From positions 1-11,270 of the forward strand of contig DIUG01000013.1 of the NCBI GenBank assembly GCA_002422305.1: a stretch of 11,270 bases of DNA, in the 5' to 3' direction. The DNA comes from Patescibacteria group bacterium UBA6164. Its GTDB lineage: Bacteria; Patescibacteriota; Gracilibacteria; BD1-5; UBA6164. The notes below the pieces were generated by a model that saw only the letters and a list, made by a program, of their open reading frames with translations, did not search any database and had not been told where the DNA came from. Below are positions 1-7,789 of the stretch, one piece after another; within the stretch, counting starts at the first letter, position 1, and each line of letters starts with the position of its first letter. The translations under genes and the position numbers were made by a program.

Positions 1-32
1 CACAAAATGTTTTGACATACTACCTATTTTAA
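1..32. repeat. Left copy of a 32-bp inverted repeat, cut by the window edge
   Basis: The first 32 bases are the exact reverse complement of 11128-11159. Identity stops at position 33 (t here, a in the other copy). The left limit is unknown because the window begins inside or at the edge of the repeat. An outward-facing TTGACA lies at 12-17, and an in-frame TAA lies at 30-32, at the outer boundary. It may be the end of an insertion element or other multicopy sequence, or a terminal CRISPR repeat. Nothing inside the window decides which. Confidence 0.85.
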
Positions 33-62
33 TTTAACTCTATTTTATATTTTACTTACTTG

Positions 63-118
63 TTTCTTAATATTATTTCTTAATATTATTTATTTAAAGT
101 AGTATATAATAAAAAAAT
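63..118 (+). promoter_or_regulatory. Promoter of the two-component operon with a tandem 13-bp repeat
   Basis: A perfect direct repeat of 13 bp (TTTCTTAATATTA) fills 63-75 and 76-88. A consensus -10 TATAAT lies at 105-110, and the expected -35 position (about 82-87) falls inside the second repeat with no TTGACA-like hexamer. OmpR-family regulators bind direct repeats next to or over a weak -35, so this is a plausible autoregulatory site for the regulator encoded just downstream (inference). A start site about 7 nt after the -10 would fall at or next to the ATG at 119, giving a leaderless or nearly leaderless mRNA. No Shine-Dalgarno is visible. Confidence 0.5.
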
Positions 119-781
119 ATGAAAGTATTAATTATAGAAGATAATGAAATATTATCTAGGAACTTAGTGAGATTTTTATGATTAAAAAATATTCAATCTG
201 AAGTTAGTTTTGATTGAGAAGATTGATTATATAAAACTTTGGTAAATTTTTATGATGTTGTAATCTTAGATATAAATTTACCAATAATCGATGGAATAAA
301 TGTTTGTAAAAACATTAGAGAAAAGTGAAAAGATGTACCCATAATTATGTTAACCTCTAGATCATCAAAATCAGATATAATAGATTGATTAAATATTTGA
401 GCAGATGATTATTTATCTAAACCATTTGATTATGATGAATTAGTAGCTAGAATTAAAACATTAGCTAGGAGAAATTTAAAAAATAAGTCAAATACAAAAA
501 TAATTATGTGAGAATTTGTAATTGATTTAGAAGAAATACAAGTTTATAAATGAAATGAAAAAATAAATTTATCAAATTTAGAATTTAATTTATTTAAATA
601 TTTACTTCAAAATAGATGAAAAGTAGTAACTAGACAAAATTTATATGAAAATGTATGGGGAGAATTTGATTGAGATTTAATGTTTAGTAAAACAGTTGAT
701 GTTTATATTTGATATCTTAGAAAAAAATTATGAAAAGAAATAATAGAAACGAAAAAATGATTTTGATATATAATTAATTAA
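119..781 (+). CDS. OmpR/PhoB-family response regulator
   Basis: This 220-residue DNA-binding regulator is read with UGA as glycine. The receiver domain (about 1-118) has the acidic pair E7-D8, the phosphoacceptor D51 in VVILDINLP, T79 in MLTS and K101 in SKPF, so the full phosphorylation site is present. The linker leads to a C-terminal winged helix (about 128-220) that ends in the usual wing hairpin KKGFGYIIN. Fourteen of 16 glycines are TGA, including that of GADDY. The start is the first ATG after a clear -10 at 105-110. The kinase gene begins one base after the TAA, so the pair is surely one operon and they should be cognate partners. The regulon cannot be told from sequence; the tandem repeat upstream suggests autoregulation. 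TetR-like or NarL-like output is ruled out by the winged-helix pattern. Confidence 0.95.
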
Positions 782-782
782 T

Positions 783-2027
783 ATGAAAGAAACTGGATTA
801 AATTATACAAAGAGAAAATTAACAATTATTTTTACATTATTAGTTTTTTGAATAGCAGTTTTATTACAATGAGTTTTTTTTTCTTTTAAATATATTAAAT
901 ACATAAATACTGAAGAAACTAAATTTATCACTATAACAGAAAATGTAGAAAATAAATTTAACTCTATAAAAGAATTTATTATAAATTACGATGTTTGAAA
1001 TAGATTATTTAAAATGAGAAAGACAAATTTTTTAAATATTTCTAATCAAGTAAATGATGATTTTGTAAATTTATTAATAATTAATAAAGAAAAAAGAGAA
1101 TTAGTTTTTAGTAATGTTTTTGATGATTTAAAAATAAGTTTTGTAGAAAATATATTAGACAATAGTCCATATTGAAAAATCGAACAAATAAATTGATACC
1201 TTGTAAAAAAGATAAAATTTGTTGATATAGGTACTAGTTATGATGTTTTATTTATTAAAAATTTGAGATATAGTTTTTTGGATTATTTGAGAGATGTTTT
1301 TTGATTTATGTGGATAATGTCTTTATTTTCAGTACTATTTTTTTATGTTTGATATAAATTTGTATCAATAAATTTAGAACCTGTTGAAAATAATCTTATA
1401 GATATGCAAGATTTTATTCATAATGCTTGACATGAATTAAAAACACCTATATCAATTATATATTCAAATTTACAATTGATAAAAGAAATTAAAAAATATG
1501 ATGAAGAACTTATAAATGAATGATTAAATGAAATAAATAAACTTAATAATTTGATGGAAAGTTTAATAGAATTATCTAATATATGTTCTTCTGAAAAAAC
1601 TGAAAAAATAAATTTAGATGATGAAATAGAATCTATATTAAAAGATTTTAAAACTGATTCTGATAAGAAAAATTTAGAAGTAATTTTTCATAAAAAAAGT
1701 TCTAAAAAATTAATAATTAATAAGCAATATTTTTATATTTTATTTTCAAATTTATTTTGAAATGCTATAAAATATAGTAATAATTGATGAAAAATAGAAA
1801 TAATATTAAAAAATGATAGTTTACACTTAAAAGATAATTGAATTTGAATAAGTAAATTAGATATGAATAAAATTTTTGATAGATTTTATGTTTGAGAAAA
1901 ATCTAGAAATATAGAATGACATGGTATTTGATTATCTCTTGTTAAAAAGATAGCTAATATATATAAATGGAAAATAAAAGTAAAAAGTGAATTATGAAAA
2001 GGTAGTGAATTTATTCTATTTTTTTAA
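783..2027 (+). CDS. Membrane sensor histidine kinase (HisKA/HATPase_c)
   Basis: This 414-residue sensor kinase is the partner of the upstream regulator. A first membrane helix lies at about 13-37 and a second at about 168-193. Between them is an extracytoplasmic domain of roughly 130 residues with no family I recognise. The H-box follows closely after helix two, with H217 in HNAGHELKTPIS, leaving no room for a normal HAMP domain. The ATPase domain shows the N-box (N327 in GNAIKYS), G1 (DNGIGI from D351), an F-box FDRFY and G2 (GHGIGL from 379). All catalytic motifs are intact, so it should autophosphorylate and pass phosphate to D51 of the regulator. Several motif glycines are TGA, which is why standard translation would leave only fragments. 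The TAA stop lies inside the terminator palindrome. The signal sensed is unknown. Confidence 0.93.
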
Positions 2028-2078
2028 GATAAAATAAAAAAGTAATTTTTAAAAATTACTTTTTTATTTTATCTTAAA
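2023..2078. terminator. Bidirectional terminator, perfect 56-nt palindrome
   Basis: Positions 2023-2050 and 2051-2078 are perfect reverse complements (28-bp arms, no spacer). The arms contain runs of A and T, so either strand gives a hairpin with a U-rich 3' side. It lies between convergent genes and contains both stop codons: kinase TAA at 2025-2027 and trxB TAA at 2069-2071. Confidence 0.9.
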
Positions 2079-2983
2079 TTATCTTCATGTACACTATTTG
2101 CAGCTAAACATCATTCTGCAGCAGACATAATAGTTTGTCTAAATTTATTTGAATTTGTAGTTACATCTCAAGCAGCATAAATTCATTTTATAGAAGTTTC
2201 TTGTCTTTTATCTACTATCAAACATCATTCTTCATCTTTTTCAATTGAAAATCAATCTAATAATCAAATATTTGGTATATTTCAGACAGCAACAAATATT
2301 CCCTCAGCTTCTATTTCTTTTCAAGATTTAAGTATAACTCAAGTCATTCAAAGAGAATCTCATTTTATTTCTTCTACCTCATCATTTAAAACAAATTCTA
2401 TATTTGATTTATTTTTAGCATGTTCAACCCAAATATCTTCAGCTCTAAATGTATCTCTTCTATGAACTATATATACTTTCTTACAAATTTCAGATAAATA
2501 TAAAGCTTCTGTTACTGCCGTATTTCATCCACCTACTAATATTATATCTCTTCATTTAAAAAACATTCAATCACAAGTAGCACAATATGATACTCATTTT
2601 CATAAAAATTCAGATTCTCATTTTACTCAAAGTTTTTTATAATTATTTCAAGTTGCAATAATTATATATTTACTTTTAAATATTTTTCAAGATGATGTTT
2701 TTATTGTAAATATTGAATTCTCTTTATTTATTTCAGTTACAAACTCATTTAATATTTCTGAACCCGATATTTTAGCATGATTTTTAAAATTTTCCATTAT
2801 TTCTTTTCATGGAGCAGATAATATTCAAGGATAATTTTCTACTTTATGACTAGTTGCTAATGCTCAACCTAATTGAGCTCAAATAATCAAATTTTTAAGT
2901 TTATATCTACTAGCATACATTCAAGCTGGATACCCCGCTGATCATGCACCTATTATTATTACATCATAATCTATATTTTTCAT
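2069..2983 (-). CDS. trxB: Thioredoxin reductase
   Basis: This 304-residue FAD- and NADPH-dependent disulfide reductase would recycle thioredoxin in the cytoplasm. The N-terminal FAD-binding motif is GAGSAGYPAGMYASR (12-26), with serine where most family members have proline. The redox centre CATC places its cysteines at 134 and 137, nearly the same as in E. coli TrxB. It is followed by the NADPH-binding VGGGNTAV motif and HRRDTFRAE. The C-terminal FAD contact AAGDV precedes QTIMSAAEG. Length matches the family (about 310-320). About 26 of 33 glycines are TGA, the heaviest recoding I counted here, and include the glycine after CATCD. The ATG at 2983 gives the expected N terminus. The stop sits in the shared palindromic terminator. 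A promoter with a Fur/PerR-like dyad lies in the 97-bp gap upstream, which would suit redox or metal control. A ferredoxin-NADP reductase paralogue is excluded by CATC. Confidence 0.96.
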
Positions 2984-3047
2984 TTTTTATAATTTTAAAA
3001 TTAATAATGACATATTATAAATAATATAGATTTTGTAAAGAAAAAAT

Positions 3048-3076
3048 ATATTAAATGAGAATTATTCTTATTTCAA
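3048..3076 (-). promoter_or_regulatory. trxB promoter with a Fur/PerR-like dyad in its spacer
   Basis: On the minus strand TTGAAA (3076-3071), a 17-nt spacer and TAATAT (3053-3048) form a sigma70-type promoter pointing at trxB, with a leader of about 57 nt. The spacer holds a 7-1-7 dyad at 3056-3070 (plus strand TGAGAATTATTCTTA) with one mismatch between the arms. The geometry and AAT-N-ATT centre match the Fur/PerR class of box (TGATAAT-N-ATTATCA). A repressor bound there would block RNA polymerase. The regulator's identity is inference. Confidence 0.4.
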
Positions 3077-3080
3077 AAAG

Positions 3081-4118
3081 TTATTTATAATCATTTTCAA
3101 TAATTTTTAAAATTTCATTAGTTTTATTTGAATAACTTACTCAAATAAAAGGAATTCAATAAACTTGTGAAAGTATTATAGAATGTAATCTCATAGCTAA
3201 ACATATATCAAATTCTTTATATATATATTTATTATAAACATCTTCCATAGAACTAATAATTCTTATTTTTTCATTTATTCTTAAAAATTTTTTTAAAAAT
3301 ACATAATCATTAGCATATGAATCTTTTTTATGATAACTATTTGGTAGAAGAATTACTTCTCATCATTTTTCTAGTATATAAGTTATTATTTCATTTATTT
3401 TTTTTTCTTCTTCAATTGTATTTTCATATCATTTTTTATTACTCATATATCATTTTCTAAAAGCAATAGCAATTTTTTTTCATTTTAAATCAATATCAAT
3501 TAAGTCTCTAAAATTAAAATCATATGAACTAACTTTTTTTATTAAATAACTTTTTTGTATATTTCAATTTGTTTCACTAAAAACAGGATCTTTAACTATA
3601 GTAGAATTTATTCAAAGATCTTTTAGTAAATTATAACTATAAGAATCTCTTACAGTTACTTCTGTTCATGAAAATATTTTTTTTATTTTATTATAATTAA
3701 GATTATCTTTTATATTTAATCATACAGCAAAAAATAAAACTTTTTTTCTTAAAAAATTAAATACCATACTTCTAAAAAGCCATTGATTTAAAGGTTCTCT
3801 AGTAGATTGTTTTTCTGAATCATAAATAATACCACCGCCACCTATTACTATTAAATCACTTTTAATTACACATAATAAAAATGTATAAAAATTTCAAATA
3901 TTTCTTAAAATATTTGAAAAATTTTTTAATCATATAGGAAAATATTCTTTATATATTATATTTGATTTTTTTAAAAAAGGATTTTTAGGATCATAAGAAA
4001 ATACTATAAATTGTGTATTTTTTCAATATTTGTTTTCTAAAAGTTTTATCTCATTTTTTAATATTAATTCATCTCATAAGTTTTGTGCTCATATAGAAGC
4101 GAAAATAGATATAATCAT
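3081..4118 (-). CDS. Polysaccharide pyruvyl transferase family protein (CsaB-like)
   Basis: This 345-residue protein resembles the polysaccharide pyruvyl transferase family, which adds pyruvate ketals from phosphoenolpyruvate to cell-surface sugars. Visible hallmarks are a Gly-rich turn after a beta strand (DLIVIGGGGIIYD, glycines 93-96) in the N-terminal half. Near the C terminus is the RLHSIILSQVYGIPFIGVSY segment type, with R310 and H312 followed by the family's typical loop. Length is normal for the family. There is no signal peptide or membrane helix, as expected for a cytoplasmic or membrane-associated enzyme. Start: the ATG at 4118 begins a typical first beta strand (MIISIFASIGAQNLGDE); no Shine-Dalgarno is seen. 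It lies upstream of trxB on the same strand with a 97-bp gap that has its own promoter, so the two are not functionally linked by sequence. Sequence away from the motifs is Lys/Asn/Ile-rich and diverged, so the acceptor sugar is unknown. A related glycosyltransferase-like role cannot be excluded. Confidence 0.75.
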
Positions 4119-4182
4119 ATTAGCTAAATTTAAAATTATTTTATTAATTTATATGATAAATAAAAAATAAAAAAAAGCCAAT

Positions 4183-4356
4183 TTTAAAATAGATTATATT
4201 ATACTAAAATTACTTTAAAATCTTAGACAAAAGGCTAAAGCCTTCTGTTAACAAGCTGTCAAAAAGGTGGCTTTAGCCCTTTGAAGATTACTAAGTTTTT
4301 TAAATCTTTTCAGTATATTTGATTTTTTTTGAACAAATAATATAATCTATTTTAAG
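4183..4356. ncRNA. Candidate rod-like structured RNA (6S-like shape), strand undecided
   Basis: The stretch folds back on itself over its whole length. The outer stem 4184-4202 with 4337-4355 is 19 perfect base pairs, closed by a G-U pair at 4183/4356. Inside it TTTAAAA (4214-4220) pairs with 4298-4304 and CTTAG (4222-4226) with 4291-4295. The apical stem GGCTAAAGCC (4233-4242) pairs with 4269-4278, extended by three A-U pairs past a bulged base at 4279. The apical loop is 26 nt. One side of the internal loop (about 4305-4336) is much longer, giving a central bubble. A rod of about 175 nt with a closing stem, central bubble and apical hairpin is the shape of 6S RNA, but I see no sequence proof. 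The minus strand ends in a long U-rich tract (4178-4162), which would suit a transcript on that strand or an attenuating leader for the gene at 4118. The SRP GGAA tetraloop region and tmRNA features are absent. Confidence 0.45.
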
Positions 4357-4382
4357 TTTATTTATAAATTAATATTAAAATT

Positions 4383-4928
4383 ATGTTATCGAAAGCAAAA
4401 GAAGGTATAGAAAAAACTTTAAAACATTTAGAAATAGAGTATTCTAAACTACAATTAGGTAGAGCAAATCCAATAATGGTTGAATGAATAATGGTTGAAC
4501 AATATGGATCATTACAAAAAATTCAAAATATTGCTGCAGTAAGTAATATGGATTTCCAAACTTTATGTATAAAACCATGGGATAGAAATGTTATTCATTC
4601 TATTGCTAAGGCTATAACTGAATCATGATTATGATTAAATCCACAAACTATGGCAGATTCAATAATTATAAAAGTACCTCCTCTTACAGAAGAAAGAAGA
4701 AAAGAAGTAGTTAAAGTAGCTAAAAAAATGGCTGACGAAGCTAAGATTTGAATAAGAAATGCTAGAGCAGATTCACTGAAAGTAATTAAAAGTGCAGAAG
4801 ATAAAAAAGAAATATCAGAAGATCAAAAAAAAGATTTAGAAGGTGATTTACAAAAATTAATTGATGAAGCAAATAAAAAAATAGATGAAAATTTGAAACA
4901 TAAAGAAATAGATATAATGAAAATGTAG
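4383..4928 (+). CDS. frr: Ribosome recycling factor
   Basis: This 181-residue RRF works with EF-G to split the post-termination ribosome in the cytoplasm. Domain I helices frame the protein (SKAKEGIEKTLKHLEIEYSKLQLGRANP at the N terminus, cut here into its obvious family pattern). The conserved PPLTEERRKE segment and the ARNARADS-type helix (here IRNARADS) are present. The end DIMKM matches the usual C terminus. The length is close to the usual 185. Glycines are split evenly between TGA and GGN (4 of 8), less recoded than trxB. This is the only gene in the window that ends in TAG. There is no Shine-Dalgarno before the ATG. A TATAAA at 4363-4368 would give a leader of only about 8 nt. It stands alone, without the usual pyrH or tsf neighbours. 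A hairpin terminator follows at 4932-4963. Confidence 0.96.
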
Positions 4929-4931
4929 AAA

Positions 4932-4963
4932 AAATAAAATATGGAAAAATCCATATTTTATTT
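4932..4963. terminator. Bidirectional hairpin terminator
   Basis: A perfect 14-bp stem (4932-4945 with 4950-4963) has an AAAA loop and A/T-rich flanks, so it can act on both strands. It follows frr by three bases. It also contains the TAA (4960-4958) of the convergent minus-strand gene. Confidence 0.85.
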
Positions 4964-7015
4964 ATATCGAAAAGAAAATTTACTAAGAATTAATTCTTTA
5001 ATTTTATCTAACCAACTACTATCTTTTGTTTGAGTATATAATAAAGATCATCCTAAAACAATTCATAATACATATTTATTTGTCAAAAAATTTGTAACTC
5101 TATAAGCAGGATAAATCATTATTAATAATCATAAAGCCATTGCTAAACTAGCTGTGGTTTTTTCTATGTATTCAGTTGTTTTAGAATCTCCCATTTTCAT
5201 CCAATCAGGTAAATTACTTCATATAATTCATCTTATCATATTAAATGGTTTTTCTACTTCTTCTCTAACAAATTTATTTCATAATATATTTGCTCACGAT
5301 TTTAAAAATTTTTTAACTCCTTCTGATAAAAAAGAACCTTCTGAATTAACCTCTATTAATACTTTTTTTATTAAAGATGATCAAAAATTAGTTAAATTAG
5401 AATCATCATCGTTATTACTTAAATTATTTGAGAACCAAGTAATAAATGATATTTTTTCTGTATCTCACCAATTTTTTATATCACTATTTCAATTAAGCAT
5501 TACATAAAGTTTAGATATAGAAACTAAATCAAAACTTCCACTTATGATTTCTTTTATATCAAAATAAATACCTAATTCCTTTTTAATATTATCTAAAGCA
5601 TCTCAAGCTAATAATTCTTTAGAAAAAGTATCAACTTTTAATAAAGAATCATAAATACCATTCTCTTGATATTCAGGTTTGTCTATATTAAAATCTTTTA
5701 TTCATCAAACATATTTAGAACGATAAGAATCTTTAATTATGTTAAGTGATTCTCTTGTTTCAACAGGTAAGTTTTTTTCTAATGTTTCCAAATTTTCTAA
5801 TGATTTTATATTGTCTAATAATTCTCTATCAGATAAAACTCATTTTATTCATTCTATAGACATAGCTCAAGTATATGCTAGTTTTTGTGAAAGTATAACA
5901 GTTATTTCTTTCCAAGTAAATACTTTTTTCCAATCAAAGCTTTCTTCTTTTATAGATTTTTCTAATTCATCTATCCTTGATGGAAAACATTTTTTAAAAT
6001 AATCAGTATTAATTACATATCTTAAATAATCTTTGTTTGACAAAAACGGTGAAATTAAATTAATAGAATCTTCTGATGAAATTTTATAATATAGATTATT
6101 GTTTTTAGAATTATCTTGTATATATTTAAAATTTTTATCCTTAATATCTTCTATTACTTTGTTTGGTTCACTTGTATTAAACTCTCCTTTATTCATAAAT
6201 AATAATAAATAATTTCTAGTAAAAACTAAATTTATAGATTCAGGATCCAATTCTAGTTTTTCTTTATTAAAATCTGGTAATCTTGATTTTAATTTTTCTT
6301 CTGCTTCTTCTAATATTCTTTTTCAATGTTCATTAATTCAATCTATTTGACCCTTACCAGCTTCATTAATTCAATCTATTTGAGAATTACCTACATCTAC
6401 AATTCAATCTATTTGAGAATTACCTACATTTACAAGCCTATTAATCTGATTATCTCAAGCTGTTTTTATAGTATCTAAAGCTATACTTGAATTATTAAAA
6501 GCTGAAGTTATTTTATCTATTTCTGTATTAATTCAAAGCATTGATAAAAACATTCATCAAAAAATCTTTTTTATATTATCTTTAGAAAAAAAGTTTTTTA
6601 TATTATTTTCAACTGGTACTTGATCTTGATTTAATTTTTCATCTAATTTTTGTTTTGCCATAACAGTTAAATCAATTCACATCCATCATAAAATAAAAGA
6701 TCAAAATCAAACTTTCTCTTTTATAATATTATCTAATTTTAAATAAGATTCTTGTTTAATTTTTTCCAGTTTTTCTGTTTTTTCTAGTTTTTCTTTATTT
6801 TTTTCAGCATCTAAAACTGCTTCTTTAAAAGCTTCAAATCTTGCAATAAATGTTTCTTCTGTCTTTTCAATTTTCTCTGCTAATTGATTTAACCTATAAT
6901 CTGGATTATTTTTTATTTTTTCATATATTTCTTTAAATTTATTATCCTTTTCTATTTCAATTTCTACTTTTTGATATTCATTTTCATTAAAATGTTTTTT
7001 TAAAACTTCATTCAT
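4958..7015 (-). CDS. Large coiled-coil and membrane protein of unknown function
   Basis: I do not recognise this 685-residue protein. In order: a highly charged, helix-rich N terminus (1-102, many EK/KE pairs, probable coiled coil); a glycine-rich hydrophobic stretch at about 103-121; a second short one at about 149-163; three 11-residue repeats of pattern QIDGIxxxGxx at about 196-228; a Glu/Lys helix; a long, mostly helical Asn/Lys/Asp-rich middle region (about 240-615); and two membrane helices near the C terminus (about 619-640 and 647-662) before a short basic tail. There is no signal peptide and no enzymatic motif. Standard-code reading cuts it into pieces, since TGA glycines occur throughout. 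The ATG at 7015 is the first in frame and lacks a Shine-Dalgarno. It faces frr, sharing its terminator. A membrane-anchored structural or envelope role is possible, but this is inference from architecture only. Confidence 0.85.
6333..6431 (-). repeat. Three tandem 33-bp repeats inside the 685-residue gene
   Basis: Units 6333-6365, 6366-6398 and 6399-6431 share the 15-base core ATTCAATCTATTTGA. Units two and three differ at only a few positions, while unit one diverges in its second half. Each encodes 11 residues of the form QIDGIxxxGxx. Hendecad (11-residue) periodicity is typical of right-handed coiled coils. High nucleotide identity suggests recent duplication, so copy number may vary between strains. 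Confidence 0.85.
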
Positions 7016-7088
7016 ATATTTATATTAAATTTTATTAATTTTATTTTATCATATTTTTTAAAACAAAGCAAAAAATATTCAAAAAGAT

Positions 7089-7115
7089 TTGACTATTTTT
7101 TTTTATCTATATAAT
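7089..7115 (+). promoter_or_regulatory. Promoter of the tRNA pair
   Basis: TTGACT (7089-7094), a 15-nt spacer and TATAAT (7110-7115) precede tRNA-Glu by 21 nt. The spacer is short, but both hexamers are strong, and TTGACT recurs in the two promoters near 9850. Confidence 0.65.
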
Positions 7116-7136
7116 AAGTCTCGCAATAAGAGTTAT

Positions 7137-7211
7137 GCGGCTATCGTCTAGTGGTTAGGACTCGTGGTTTTCATCCACGCAACCGGAGTTCAATTCTCCG
7201 TAGCCGTACCA
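7137..7211 (+). tRNA. tRNA-Glu (anticodon UUC)
   Basis: A 75-nt cloverleaf with the CCA encoded. The acceptor stem GCGGCTA pairs with TAGCCGT (G-U at the first pair). The anticodon stem CGTGG/CCACG encloses TTTTCAT, giving anticodon TTC. The TTC-type T loop is TTCAATT. An 8-bp stem (GCAATAAG at 7123-7130, CTTATTGC at 7215-7222) brackets the gene and may help processing of the precursor. The initiator tRNA follows 21 nt later, probably in the same transcript. Confidence 0.95.
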
Positions 7212-7232
7212 TTACTTATTGCATTTTTTTAT

Positions 7233-7307
7233 CGCGGGGTAGAGAAGTGGTATCTCGTCGGGCTCATAACCCGAAGATCACTGGTTCGATTCCAGTCTCC
7301 GCAACCA
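7233..7307 (+). tRNA. Initiator tRNA-Met (anticodon CAU)
   Basis: A 75-nt cloverleaf with CCA encoded. Anticodon loop CTCATAA gives CAT. Initiator hallmarks are visible: a C1-A72 mismatch at the top of the acceptor stem (CGCGGGG against CTCCGCA), and three consecutive G-C pairs next to the anticodon loop (GGG/CCC). This separates it from the elongator tRNA-Met at 9728-9804 and from a lysidine-type tRNA-Ile. Confidence 0.95.
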
Positions 7308-7322
7308 ATATAATAAAGTATA

Positions 7323-7352
7323 AAAACTTACTTAAAAATTTAAGTAAGTTTT
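7323..7352. terminator. Bidirectional terminator between the tRNAs and the pilin-like operon
   Basis: A 14-bp perfect stem (7323-7336 with 7339-7352) ends in T-rich sequence on the plus strand (to 7354) and in A/T on the other. It follows the initiator tRNA by 15 nt. It also begins directly after the TAA (7355-7353) of the convergent operon, so it should end both transcripts. Confidence 0.85.
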
Positions 7353-7775
7353 TTATTTATATATCCAAGGAGCTATTAAATTAAGTATTACTCAACTTAG
7401 AAATAATAAAGCTAATCATATAAGTGTTCATACTATTCTTTTTTTTGCATCTGACTTTATTCATTCATCAATTCATCACATAGAATACATTATACCATTT
7501 ACTATTATAAATAATACCCCTCATAAAGAAGCAATAAATGTAAAATATTTAATTATATTTCAAAGCATTATAATTACTGATCAAAATCATTTAGCTACAG
7601 TGCATTCATATCATCATCATTCTGATTCTGGTAATTTTTCACCACAATTTGCTCAAGGTACTTTTTCTGTTACTTTTACTTTTATACCTTCTGCATATGT
7701 ATTTCATACAATATTTACATTAAAAAATGATAATATTGAAATGAAAAGTAATATTTTTATTATTATTTTTTTCAT
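7353..7775 (-). CDS. Type IV secretion pilin-like protein, single module
   Basis: This 140-residue secreted membrane protein is the last gene of a three-gene operon. A signal peptide is likely, with a cleavage site after A28 (TYA-EG). The short exposed region carries two cysteines, C44 and C58, that could form a disulfide. Then come two hydrophobic helices (about 66-98 and 114-136) joined by a charged loop GIDEGIKSDAKKR (101-113). Two helices around a G-x-E-rich loop followed by AKxx is the pattern of the small T4SS-pilin-like proteins common in CPR genomes (VirB2-like architecture; family assignment from memory of that pattern). It ends in a terminator shared with the tRNAs. It starts 14 bp after the preceding gene. 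Without other secretion genes in the window, assembly into a pilus is inference. It might instead be a small membrane-pore component. Confidence 0.75.
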
Positions 7776-7789
7776 ATTTTATATTTATT

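Noticed and set aside
1..32. CRISPR array
   Set aside because: Only one copy is at the left edge and no repeat-spacer series or cas gene is in the window, so no array is called.
1551..1760. Short open frame inside the kinase
   Set aside because: It is in the kinase frame and is only the piece between two TGA glycine codons.
5154..6002. Two plus-strand open frames (5154-5507, 5739-6002)
   Set aside because: They are antisense shadows of the 685-residue minus-strand gene, which is open throughout in code 25.
7151..7384. Plus-strand open frame of 77 codons
   Set aside because: It runs through both tRNA genes and the terminator; no coding signal.
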